This document shows, one piece after another, positions 8,242 to 16,454 of a stretch of DNA of 38,308 nucleotides. Position 1 is the stretch's first letter. Each line of letters opens with the position of its first letter. Source of the stretch: Candidatus Levyibacteriota bacterium (GTDB taxonomy: Bacteria > Patescibacteriota > Microgenomatia > Levybacterales > UBA12049); NCBI GenBank assembly GCA_016188975.1, contig JACPGQ010000026.1, positions 1 through 38,308 on the forward strand. Reading direction: 5' to 3'. The notes under the pieces were generated by a model. That model searched no databases and was not told the origin of the DNA. It was given only the letters and a program-made list of their open reading frames with translations. Position numbers and translations under genes: made by a program.

Positions 8242-9924
8242 GTGCCCCTTAAAGAAAGTAAGAAAAAAACAAAATACATATTTGTTAGTGGCGGAGTAAT
8301 CTCGGGAATCGGGAAAGGGAATGTCGTCGCTTCAATAGGGTTCCTCCTCAAATCTGCGGGCTACACAGTCGCCCCCATAAAATTTGAAAACTACCTCAAT
8401 ATCGATGCAGGTACCATTAATCCGATCGAACATGGTGATCCTTTCTTGTGCGAAGATGGCACTGAGGCTGATATGGACATCGGGACATATGAGAAGTTTT
8501 TGGGTGAAAATATGGGCAAGGATAATTTCGTCACTATGGGACAAATTTATAAGGCTGTCATCGATCGGGAACGCAGATTTGAGTATAACGGCGAGGATGT
8601 TGAAGCAATCCCGCATATTACCGATGAGATTATCTCTCGGATTGAGAAAATTGCACGTATAAAGAAGGCAGATGTTGTGATCATAGAACTTGGAGGTACT
8701 GCTGGAGAGTATCAAAACATTTTCTACTATGAGGCATCGCGCATTATGACGCTTAAAAATCCTGGGGATGTGATTCATATTCACGTAAGTTATGTTCCGA
8801 CACCCGCACATTTAGGAGAACCAAAAACCAAACCAACGCAGCTCTCGGTCCGAATGCTTAATTCTTTGGGAATTCAACCGGATTTCATAGTTGCGAGGTC
8901 TGAAAAGTTCCTCGACAAAAGGCGAATAGATCGCTTTGCGCTTTTCTGCAATATGCATCCTGACGATATTATCTCCAATCCTGATCTTCGTACAGTGTAC
9001 GAGATTCCGTCTATGCTTCATAAACAGGAACTTGATAAAAAAATTCTTGAGAAGCTGTACCTGCCTGTTAAAAAGCCTAGGCTTGAAAAATGGGACAAGC
9101 TTGTTGAGAAGATTATTGCAAAAAAGAGAAATACAATACGCCTTGCAATTGTCGGAAAGTATTTCGGGACAGGTGAATATCAGCTTAGAGATTCTTATGC
9201 AGCCCTTTTTGACGCGATTAGTCATGCATCTTGGGAAGTAGGGGTGGATGTTGACACGCGTTGGGTAGATGCGGAAAAGGTTGCCAAGGAAGGGATGGAT
9301 AAAGTGGTTGGATTCGTTGATGGTATCATCGTCCCAATCGGCTGGGGAGAGAGGGGCTTTGAGGGAAAAGTAAAAGCTGCATCATACGCTCGTGAGAAGA
9401 AGATTCCGTACCTTGGACTCTGCTATGGCATGCAGATCGCATGTGTAGCGTTTGCCCGCGATATCCTCGGCTGGGAAGATGCAAATACCTCGGAAGTAAA
9501 TCCAAAATCTTCACATTTGGTTATTGACCTTATGCCCAAGCAGACAGAGTTTATGGAGCGCAGGGCGTATGGGGGCACAATGCGCCTTGGGAAATGGGAT
9601 GCGATCGTGAGACCTGGGACGAGGGCGTGGGATATTTATAGCAAGCACAACGCATTCAATGACAAAAAAACAGGCCTTACTTCAGAGCGGCATAGACATC
9701 GATATGAATTTAACAACAAGTACACAGACGACTTTGAGAAAGCAGGGTTTGTCTTCAGTGCACGGTCGGTTGTGGAAAATCTCGTTGAAATAATCGAGCT
9801 TCCTCCGAGTATGCATCCTTTCTATTTTGGTACCCAGGGGCATCCGGAATACAAAAGCAGACCACTTGCTCCACACCCGATATTCATAGCTTTCCTCGAG
9901 GCGTGCGTGAAACAACAAGTTTAG
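8242..9924 (+). CDS. pyrG: CTP synthase (divergent)
   Basis: KYIFVSGGVISGIGKGNVVASIGFLLKSAGY, IIELGGTAGEYQN, GATase domain LGLCYGMQIACVAFARDI and GHPEYKSRP. GTG start. Confidence 0.93.
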   Translation: MPLKESKKKTKYIFVSGGVISGIGKGNVVASIGFLLKSAGYTVAPIKFENYLNIDAGTINPIEHGDPFLCEDGTEADMDIGTYEKFLGENMGKDNFVTMGQIYKAVIDRERRFEYNGEDVEAIPHITDEIISRIEKIARIKKADVVIIELGGTAGEYQNIFYYEASRIMTLKNPGDVIHIHVSYVPTPAHLGEPKTKPTQLSVRMLNSLGIQPDFIVARSEKFLDKRRIDRFALFCNMHPDDIISNPDLRTVYEIPSMLHKQELDKKILEKLYLPVKKPRLEKWDKLVEKIIAKKRNTIRLAIVGKYFGTGEYQLRDSYAALFDAISHASWEVGVDVDTRWVDAEKVAKEGMDKVVGFVDGIIVPIGWGERGFEGKVKAASYAREKKIPYLGLCYGMQIACVAFARDILGWEDANTSEVNPKSSHLVIDLMPKQTEFMERRAYGGTMRLGKWDAIVRPGTRAWDIYSKHNAFNDKKTGLTSERHRHRYEFNNKYTDDFEKAGFVFSARSVVENLVEIIELPPSMHPFYFGTQGHPEYKSRPLAPHPIFIAFLEACVKQQV

Positions 9925-10019
9925 TGCAAAAAAAAACATTAAGACTCTTCACTATATTAAGAGTGACAAAGAAAGCCTGCAATGACAAACTATTTAGTTT
10001 TTTGATATAATACGTATCT

Positions 10020-10304
10020 ATGATTTCGCAAATTAATTTTGTTCCTGGTGATCTTGTCCGTGTCCACCAGAAAATCAAAGAAGGCGACAAGACGAGAATT
10101 CAGGTTTTTCAAGGCACAGTGCTTGCCATAAAAGGTCGTGGTGAGAATAAATCCTTCACTGTCCGCAAGCTTGTCGGACCTATAGCTGTTGAGCGTATCT
10201 GGCCTGTTGCATCGCCAAACATCGAGAGAGTTGAAGTGAAGGCTCATTCGAAGAAAAAGGTCCGCCGCGCAAAGCTTTATTACCTCAGGAATAAGAAGAA
10301 CTAA
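10020..10304 (+). CDS. rplS: 50S ribosomal protein L19
   Basis: [43 protein letters not shown]...[17 protein letters not shown]...[14 protein letters not shown]. Confidence 0.97.
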   Translation: MISQINFVPGDLVRVHQKIKEGDKTRIQVFQGTVLAIKGRGENKSFTVRKLVGPIAVERIWPVASPNIERVEVKAHSKKKVRRAKLYYLRNKKN

Positions 10305-10362
10305 ATTTCCTCGATTGCTCTATTGTCACATTGTTTCATTGTTTTTGTTTTGGTATGTCTTT

Positions 10363-10481
10363 GTCATTGCGAGGAGGTCGCTTAGTGACCGACGAAGCAA
10401 TCCTTTACAATTGAAGCGAACTATCTTAAGAGATTGCTTCACGGAGTTTACGCTGAGCTTGTCGAATGTGTTCGCAATGAC
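10363..10481. repeat. MITE-like dispersed repeat (GTCATTGCGA family), copy A
   Basis: Perfect 10-bp terminal inverted repeat GTCATTGCGA/TCGCAATGAC; internal GAAGCAATC and GATTGCTTC. Confidence 0.85.
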
Positions 10482-10526
10482 ACTTGAGCGCTAGACAAGC
10501 ACGAGCTATAGATCTACACTACTTTT

Positions 10527-10904
10527 GTGAGGCCGTCGACATTGATTTCAGGCAAAATAGGGGAGGACTATGCAGCTTCGTACCTTGAGAAGAAAGGCTA
10601 CGGCATTGTTGAGCGGAATTTTAGGATCAGAAACGGTGAGATCGATATTGTTGCGATAGATCAAAGTGAAAAGCCGCCGACTTTGGTTTTCGTTGAAGTA
10701 AAAACGAGAGAAGGCAACGCATTCGGTGCCCCTCTTGAGGCAATAACGTATTACAAATTGAAATTCCTTATTCGGACAGCGACGTTCTACAGCGTAACAC
10801 ATTCGTGGTTGCCAAAAGGATTACGCATTGATGCCGTTGCTGTTTCGATAGGGCCAAATGCTGAATTATTGGATCTAGAGCATGTAAAGAATATTAGCCA
10901 GTAG
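10527..10904 (+). CDS. yraN: YraN/UPF0102 family endonuclease-fold protein
   Basis: GKIGEDYAASYLEKKGYGIVERNFRIRNGEIDIVAIDQ...LVFVEVKTREGNAFG. GTG start. Confidence 0.92.
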   Translation: MRPSTLISGKIGEDYAASYLEKKGYGIVERNFRIRNGEIDIVAIDQSEKPPTLVFVEVKTREGNAFGAPLEAITYYKLKFLIRTATFYSVTHSWLPKGLRIDAVAVSIGPNAELLDLEHVKNISQ

Positions 10905-10911
10905 TTTTTTG

Positions 10912-10941
10912 CAAGGAGTCTCCTATATAGGAAACTCCTTG
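10912..10941. terminator. Hairpin between convergent yraN and uvrB, putative bidirectional terminator
   Basis: CAAGGAGTctCCtatataGGaaACTCCTTG inverted repeat at the convergent gene ends. Confidence 0.65.
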
Positions 10942-10947
10942 ACGAGG

Positions 10948-13044
10948 TTAGGTTAGGGACTTGATTTGGTTGCGGTATTTAATTGCGGCTTCGAAATCGA
11001 GGCGCTGCGCAGCTGCTTTCATTTCTGCACGCAGTTTCCTGATAAACATTTTCTTTTCATCTGGCAGAAGGACATCTTTTGTATTCATATACGCCAGCAA
11101 GTCGACTCTTTCAATTTCTTCATTTTTTTCTTCTTCCTCGACGAGCCGTGCGCGTATAGCTTTCTTGATACTTTTTGGTGTAATGCCGTGTTTTTTGTTA
11201 TAAGTAAGTTGGACTGTCCGACGTCGCTCAACCTCATCGATTGCCCCTTGCATAGATTTGGTTGTATTGTCTGCGTACATGATGACCTCAGAGTCAGCGT
11301 GCCTTGCTGCTCGTCCCATCGTCTGAATAAGTGAGGTTTTGCTTCTGAGAAATCCTTCTTTGTCTGCATCCAGTATCACGACAAGTGAGACTTCGGGAAG
11401 ATCGAGGCCTTCACGAAGCAGGTTGATGCCTACCAGCACGTCATACTCCCCCGTTCTCAATTTATCAAGCACATCTTGGCGGTCGAGTGTGATGATATCC
11501 GAGTGGAGGTAGGCAACTTTCATTTTCCGTTCTTCCAGGTAGCTTGCGAGTTCTTCGGCCATTCGTTTCGTGAGCGTAGTCACCAGTACTCGTTCTTTTT
11601 TCTTTACGCGTTTTTCAATTTCCTCCATAAGGTCTTGAATTTGTCCTGTCGTAGATTTTATGGTAATTACCGGATCAACAAGGCCTGTCGGACGGATAAG
11701 TTGCTCGACGACATTGTTGTTGTCATTTCGAATCCCCGACAAGTCGGGGTGAGAAATCTCCTGGGGATCTCTCGTCGCGGAGTTTACCCCGAGAGAAGTC
11801 GAGGGGTTCCTCGAGATGACAGCTGAAGATTTCGCTAAAGATATCTCATATTCATCAGGAGTTGCTGAGACGTAAACTATTTGATCGGCCCTTCGCATGA
11901 ACTCATCAAACTTAAGCGGTCTATTGTCAAGAGCTGATGGCAGACGGAAGCCATAATCGATGAGCGTTTGCTTTCGTGACCTGTCGCCATTGTACATGCC
12001 ACGTATCTGTGGGATCGTGATGTGTGATTCGTCAATCACAAGAAGCCAATCCTTTCCTTTGTGCGTGAAATAATCAATGAGTGAGTAGGGAGCGTCTCCG
12101 GGTTTTCGGCCGTCAAAATAGATTGAATAATTCTCAATGCCATTGACGTATCCTACCTCTTGGATCATTTCAAGGTCATAGTTTGTCCGCTGGGTCAGAC
12201 GTTGGGCCTCGAGAAGTTTGCCTTGGTTTTTTAACAGTTCAGTTTGCTTTTCAAGATCACTGCGGATTGCAGTAAAAGCATCCTGGTATGTCGCGGGGTC
12301 TGTCATGTAGTGTTTGGCAGGATAAACCACGGTTTTTTCTACAAGTTTCACGATATCTCCAGTCAATGGGTCAAACTCAGCCATTTTGACTATCTTGCTG
12401 TTTTTGATGTCAATCCGTATACCGTTATCCATGTATGCCGGAATAAGGTCTATCGACTCTCCCCTTACTCGAAACACTCCCCTTCGGAATTCGTAGTCAT
12501 TCCGTTCGTATTGCAAATCAGTTAGTCGTGCCAAGATATCTTTTTGATCTATGCTCTTTCCCTGTGTCAGTTCGAGAATAAATTTGCCGTATTCGACAGG
12601 GGAGCCGATGTTGTAGATACTTGAGACAGAAGCAACGACGATGACATCGTCACGTGTCAGAAGATTAGTCGTCGCTGAAAGACGCAGCTTATCAATTTCT
12701 TCATTTATCTCAGCTTCTTTTTCAATATAGGTATCAGTCGTCGGGACATAGGCTTCTGGCTGATAGTAGTCGTAGTATGAAACGAAATAAGAGACGGCAT
12801 TGTTGGGGAAGAAGTCTCTAAATTCTTGGTAGAGTTGCGCCGCAAGTGTCTTGTTGTGCGAGATGACGAGCGTCGGCCGTTTTACGTTTCGTATGACATT
12901 GGCCATGGTAAATGTTTTCCCACTTCCCGTTACGCCAAGAAGTACTTGATGCTTGACATCGTTTTCCAGATTCTCAATGAGTTGTTTAATCGCCTGCGGC
13001 TGATCACCAGTGGGTTTGAAATCAGATTTGAGATCAAAGATCAT
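10948..13044 (-). CDS. uvrB: UvrABC system protein B, with an in-frame repeat-derived insertion
   Basis: GVTGSGKTFTMANVI Walker A, YYDYYQPEAYVPTTDTYIEKEAEINEEID, C-terminal UVR domain; insertion ISRNPSTSLGVNSATRDPQEISHPDLSGIRNDN before VVEQLIRPTGLVDPV. Confidence 0.97.
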   Translation of the reverse strand: MIFDLKSDFKPTGDQPQAIKQLIENLENDVKHQVLLGVTGSGKTFTMANVIRNVKRPTLVISHNKTLAAQLYQEFRDFFPNNAVSYFVSYYDYYQPEAYVPTTDTYIEKEAEINEEIDKLRLSATTNLLTRDDVIVVASVSSIYNIGSPVEYGKFILELTQGKSIDQKDILARLTDLQYERNDYEFRRGVFRVRGESIDLIPAYMDNGIRIDIKNSKIVKMAEFDPLTGDIVKLVEKTVVYPAKHYMTDPATYQDAFTAIRSDLEKQTELLKNQGKLLEAQRLTQRTNYDLEMIQEVGYVNGIENYSIYFDGRKPGDAPYSLIDYFTHKGKDWLLVIDESHITIPQIRGMYNGDRSRKQTLIDYGFRLPSALDNRPLKFDEFMRRADQIVYVSATPDEYEISLAKSSAVISRNPSTSLGVNSATRDPQEISHPDLSGIRNDNNNVVEQLIRPTGLVDPVITIKSTTGQIQDLMEEIEKRVKKKERVLVTTLTKRMAEELASYLEERKMKVAYLHSDIITLDRQDVLDKLRTGEYDVLVGINLLREGLDLPEVSLVVILDADKEGFLRSKTSLIQTMGRAARHADSEVIMYADNTTKSMQGAIDEVERRRTVQLTYNKKHGITPKSIKKAIRARLVEEEEKNEEIERVDLLAYMNTKDVLLPDEKKMFIRKLRAEMKAAAQRLDFEAAIKYRNQIKSLT
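11722..11820. repeat. Palindromic MITE-like element inside uvrB
   Basis: 99 bp bounded by GTCATTTCGA ... TCGAGATGAC (near-perfect TIR), with internal ATCCCCGACAAGTCGGGGT hairpin; resembles the GTCATTGCGA family. Confidence 0.8.
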
Positions 13045-13066
13045 GCAGGTATTTTAACATACAGAG

Positions 13067-13550
13067 TTTTTGAAGTGGGAAGTGAGATTTACTTGATATT
13101 GATATTTTGATGTCTTGAAGTTAGATTACACGATTACAAGCTTTCTCGATCTAGAAGTATACAAAGAGTCCTTTCAGTTGATGATAGAAATTGAAGAGCT
13201 GTTGAAGCTATTGCCCCTTTCAGAAAAATTTCTCCTGGTAGACCAGATGAGGAGAGCAGCTAGGGCTATTCCTGCCCTAATAGCAGAGGGTTATGCGCGG
13301 AGAGAATCGTTGAAAGATTTTCAAAGGTATCTTCGTGAATGTATAGGAGAGTCAAATGAAATGATTAACCATTTACTTCTTGCCAAATACAAAGAATACA
13401 TCAAGAAGCCAGGATATGCGGATGAATTAATCGAAAGGTACAATGTTCTCGGGAGAAAATTAACAAATCTTAAGAATAATTGGCAAAACTTCAAATAGTC
13501 AAATATTCAAAAAGTCAAGTTCAAAAACCTCACATTTCCCACTTCAAGAA
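13067..13550. repeat. Inverted repeat pair bracketing the four-helix-bundle gene
   Basis: Left arm TTTTTGAAGTGGGAAGTGAGATTT (13067-13090); right arm AAAAACCTCACATTTCCCACTTCAAGAA (13523-13550) is its inverted homologue. Confidence 0.65.
13115..13498 (+). CDS. Four-helix-bundle protein (23S rRNA intervening-sequence / S23 family)
   Basis: LEVYKESFQLMIEIEELLKLLPLSEKFLLVDQMRRAARAIPALIAEGYARRESLKDFQRYLRECIGESNEMINHLLLA. Confidence 0.88.
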   Translation: MKLDYTITSFLDLEVYKESFQLMIEIEELLKLLPLSEKFLLVDQMRRAARAIPALIAEGYARRESLKDFQRYLRECIGESNEMINHLLLAKYKEYIKKPGYADELIERYNVLGRKLTNLKNNWQNFK

Positions 13551-13630
13551 ATCAAAATTGACCCTTTTTGTGTCACTTTGTCTTATTGACAAAAATACAC
13601 GAAAAGTCGTATAAATTTTACAGACACTTT

Positions 13631-13723
13631 TTGTCATTGCGAGCGATAGCGAAGCAATCTTAGAGAAATATATAGAAAGTTTTTAAAAGATTGCCACGTC
13701 GCTAACGCTCCTCGCAATGACAA
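13631..13723. repeat. MITE-like dispersed repeat, copy B
   Basis: Perfect 13-bp TIR TTGTCATTGCGAG/CTCGCAATGACAA; ends 12 bp upstream of the lexA ATG. Confidence 0.88.
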
Positions 13724-13735
13724 GGAGCAAACGCT

Positions 13736-14368
13736 ATGCCAGGAGTATTGTATAGAAAAGAACGAGAACTGTTAGAATTCCTTTCTCAATTCCAGAGGCA
13801 ATACGGGTATTCTCCAACACTCAAAGAAATTGCCGGGGCAACGGGCCATAAAAGTGTCTCTACGGTTCATGCAATTATCCGCACACTTGTTGACAAAAAC
13901 TATATCCAGAAAGTAGACGGCAACGCCCGTGTCCTCAAGATTGTTGACCCCAACATCAGCGCTGTCATGTTGAAAAATTTACCGTCTATAGAATTGCCAT
14001 TGATGGGATACATCGCAGCAGGGAAACCACTAGAGCCACATACTGATCCAAACGCTACATTTCAGGTCTCGGCATCAATTCTCTCGGGCCGTAAAACGGC
14101 ATACGTCCTTCAGGTAAAGGGAGAATCGATGATCGAGGATGGAATCCTTGACGGCGATTACGTCGTCATTGAGCGCGTGCAGGATGCCACCAACGGGGAA
14201 ATAGTCGTTGCACTTGTCGATGACAACCTCGCGACACTCAAGCGTTTCTACCGTGAAGGAGGCAAGGTCGTTTTGAAGCCGGCAAATGCAAAAATGGATC
14301 CTATTTATCCTTCTTCCCTGAAGATTCAAGGGAAGGTGGTGGGCCTCATTCGAAAGTACGTCTCCTGA
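13736..14368 (+). CDS. lexA: LexA SOS repressor / S24 autoprotease
   Basis: N-terminal wHTH (FQRQYGYSPTLKEIAGATGHKSVSTVHAIIRTL), IAAGKP cleavage site, GESMIEDGI Ser and VALVDDNLATLKRF Lys motifs. AAGGAG upstream. Confidence 0.93.
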   Translation: MPGVLYRKERELLEFLSQFQRQYGYSPTLKEIAGATGHKSVSTVHAIIRTLVDKNYIQKVDGNARVLKIVDPNISAVMLKNLPSIELPLMGYIAAGKPLEPHTDPNATFQVSASILSGRKTAYVLQVKGESMIEDGILDGDYVVIERVQDATNGEIVVALVDDNLATLKRFYREGGKVVLKPANAKMDPIYPSSLKIQGKVVGLIRKYVS

Positions 14369-14428
14369 TATTTGCTGAATTACGTGAAACAGTACGCGGA
14401 ACCAAGCTGATCGTGCTACAATACGCAA

Positions 14429-15187
14429 ATGGGAATTCTGTACATAGTTGCAACACCGATTGGGAACCTTGATGATATTACCATCAGGGCAGTGAGAATA
14501 TTGCTTACTGTCGATGCGATCGTTTGTGAGGATACACGGAAAACAGGATTGCTTTTAAAGATAATCCGTGACAAATATGCAGAGATGTGTTCGGATAACG
14601 ATATGTATAATAGGTTAATGCATTATACACACGCTCAGACAAAAAACTACCATCAGAAACTGATTTCATACTATGAGCAAAATGAAATGCAGCGGATTCC
14701 TGGGATAATGAACGCGCTAAAAAATGGTTTAAGTATTGCCCTCGTTTCTGATGGTGGGACGCCGACAATTTCTGATCCAGGATTTAAGCTTGTCCGAGAG
14801 GCTATCAAAGAAGGTATACGAGTTGAATCGATTCCTGGCCCCACATCGGCAATCTCAGCACTTGTATCATCCGGTTTACCAACTGACAAGTTCTTGTTTC
14901 TCGGATATCCTCCCCGAAAAGCGGGGCATAGAAAAACATTTTTTGAAAATATTAAGCATTCTCAGAAATATATTAAAGCAACGCGTATCCTTTTTGAAGC
15001 GCCACATAAACTCGTGAAGACGCTTGAAGAAATGCGGGAAGTATTTGGAGATATGGAGATAGTGATAGGGCGTGAGCTCACAAAGGTTCATGAAGAAATC
15101 CGTCGAGAAACGATAAGCTCAGCTTTGGAACATTTCACCAAAAAAGAACCCCGCGGCGAAATCGTCATCCTTTTTTCCGAAAAATAA
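14429..15187 (+). CDS. rsmI: 16S rRNA (cytidine-2'-O)-methyltransferase
   Basis: MGILYIVATPIGNLDDITIRAVRIL, VCEDTRKTGLLL, LVSDGGTPTISDPGFKLV, IPGPTSAISALVSSGLPTDKFLFLGYPPRK. Confidence 0.95.
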   Translation: MGILYIVATPIGNLDDITIRAVRILLTVDAIVCEDTRKTGLLLKIIRDKYAEMCSDNDMYNRLMHYTHAQTKNYHQKLISYYEQNEMQRIPGIMNALKNGLSIALVSDGGTPTISDPGFKLVREAIKEGIRVESIPGPTSAISALVSSGLPTDKFLFLGYPPRKAGHRKTFFENIKHSQKYIKATRILFEAPHKLVKTLEEMREVFGDMEIVIGRELTKVHEEIRRETISSALEHFTKKEPRGEIVILFSEK

Positions 15188-15212
15188 CCTCATTTGGTAT
15201 AATCCACTTCTC

Positions 15213-15722
15213 ATGTCCTACCTGAATAAAGAAAGCAGTATATTTCGTTCGGAACATTTGTTGGAATTAAATAGCCCAGCAGAAGAAGTGTTTCGACAGG
15301 CGTACCGTATCGTCGATAGTAATACTTTTACGCGCATAGGAGCATTTGGTATTTTGTATGGTATTTCCGGTGACAATGAGGTTTCTGGCTTGCTTGAACA
15401 GATGGGAGCTTCTCCTGACGAAATTCGGTTTAGGATTTGTGAAGAAAAAGGGATTTCTATACTTCCAGAAAAACCAGTTGGTGCATCAATAAAAATTACA
15501 CGGGGTGTTCTTGATGATGTGCTATCAGGAACAGGAAGGGATATTGTACGAGTAGCCAACAGTGTTGCAGAGAAAGCTAAAATAGGAAATATTGGTCCAG
15601 AAAGTTTACTTATTGGGTTAGTATTTGAAGGAACAAGTAGGGCTTCACGGTTATTAAAAGAACTAGGTATTGGTCCGACTCAATTACTGCAATTTGGGCA
15701 ACCTGGTAACAAGTTTTGTTAG
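15213..15722 (+). CDS. Stand-alone Clp N-terminal domain protein
   Basis: FRQAYRIVDSNTFTRIGAFGILYGISGDNEVSGLLEQMGASPDEIR ... RVANSVAEKAKIGNIGPESLLIGLVFEGTSRASRLLKELGI resembles two Clp-N repeats with no AAA+ domain. Confidence 0.7.
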   Translation: MSYLNKESSIFRSEHLLELNSPAEEVFRQAYRIVDSNTFTRIGAFGILYGISGDNEVSGLLEQMGASPDEIRFRICEEKGISILPEKPVGASIKITRGVLDDVLSGTGRDIVRVANSVAEKAKIGNIGPESLLIGLVFEGTSRASRLLKELGIGPTQLLQFGQPGNKFC

Positions 15723-15732
15723 GATTTTCCTC

Positions 15733-16362
15733 CTAAGACCCGCCTTTATTTTTCGTCATAACGTACACGCATATCCGGAGCACGATCGTATAGATTCCAA
15801 ACCAGAGAACGAATATGGACAGCGGTGGAAGCTCGAATGGGTGTTGGACGTAGGCATTCCATGGGCGTGTTTCCCTAAGCACCATATGTGTAAGAGCCAG
15901 AATAAAAGCAATATACCCAATTCTCAATAGTTTCCTCCACCAATTGCCCAGAATCCTCATAGCAAATGCATTGGAGATAAGCGCCATAATAGTAAAGATT
16001 TCAAGCGCTACGAGTGCTAAAACAAATGACACAAGTGATCGGCCATAAAGATACGAGGAAGGGAACGGAAAGATATAATTCAGATGGAAAATCGAGAGGT
16101 AGACATGCCCAATCGTGACGAAAAACCCAACGAGCCCAATTTCTTTTCGGTACTTATTGAACCTCGCAATACTTGGGAAGAAATATCCAAGGCTCCCTAT
16201 GATAAGTGAAAGGCCCATGAGAAATATGCCCGTGTATGCGATTGCACTGTTAAACGTTCGGATAGAGAGTGGAGAACCAGCCAGAAAAACATAAAAGATA
16301 AAAGCGGAAAAAACAAACGCCGCAACGAAGATTACCCATATCCAATATACAATCGTCTTCAT
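15733..16362 (-). CDS. Ferric-reductase-like transmembrane (heme b) protein
   Basis: About six TM segments with His-containing helices GLVGFFVTIGHVYLSIFHLNY and IGYIAFILALTHMVLRE. Confidence 0.65.
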   Translation of the reverse strand: MKTIVYWIWVIFVAAFVFSAFIFYVFLAGSPLSIRTFNSAIAYTGIFLMGLSLIIGSLGYFFPSIARFNKYRKEIGLVGFFVTIGHVYLSIFHLNYIFPFPSSYLYGRSLVSFVLALVALEIFTIMALISNAFAMRILGNWWRKLLRIGYIAFILALTHMVLRETRPWNAYVQHPFELPPLSIFVLWFGIYTIVLRICVYVMTKNKGGS

Positions 16363-16454
16363 AAAGTCTTCTTAATCACATAGCCTTGAGTTGAGAACAT
16401 AATCTTTTCTCTCTTGCAATACTCTATGAGTTTCGTTCTCGGTGTCGTGTAGCA

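Noticed and set aside
8332-8811. 159-aa antisense ORF opposite pyrG
   Set aside because: Shadow ORF opposite a conserved enzyme; no domain signature.
13115-13498. Diversity-generating retroelement Avd
   Set aside because: Family resemblance only: no reverse transcriptase, template repeat or variable repeat pair seen in the window.
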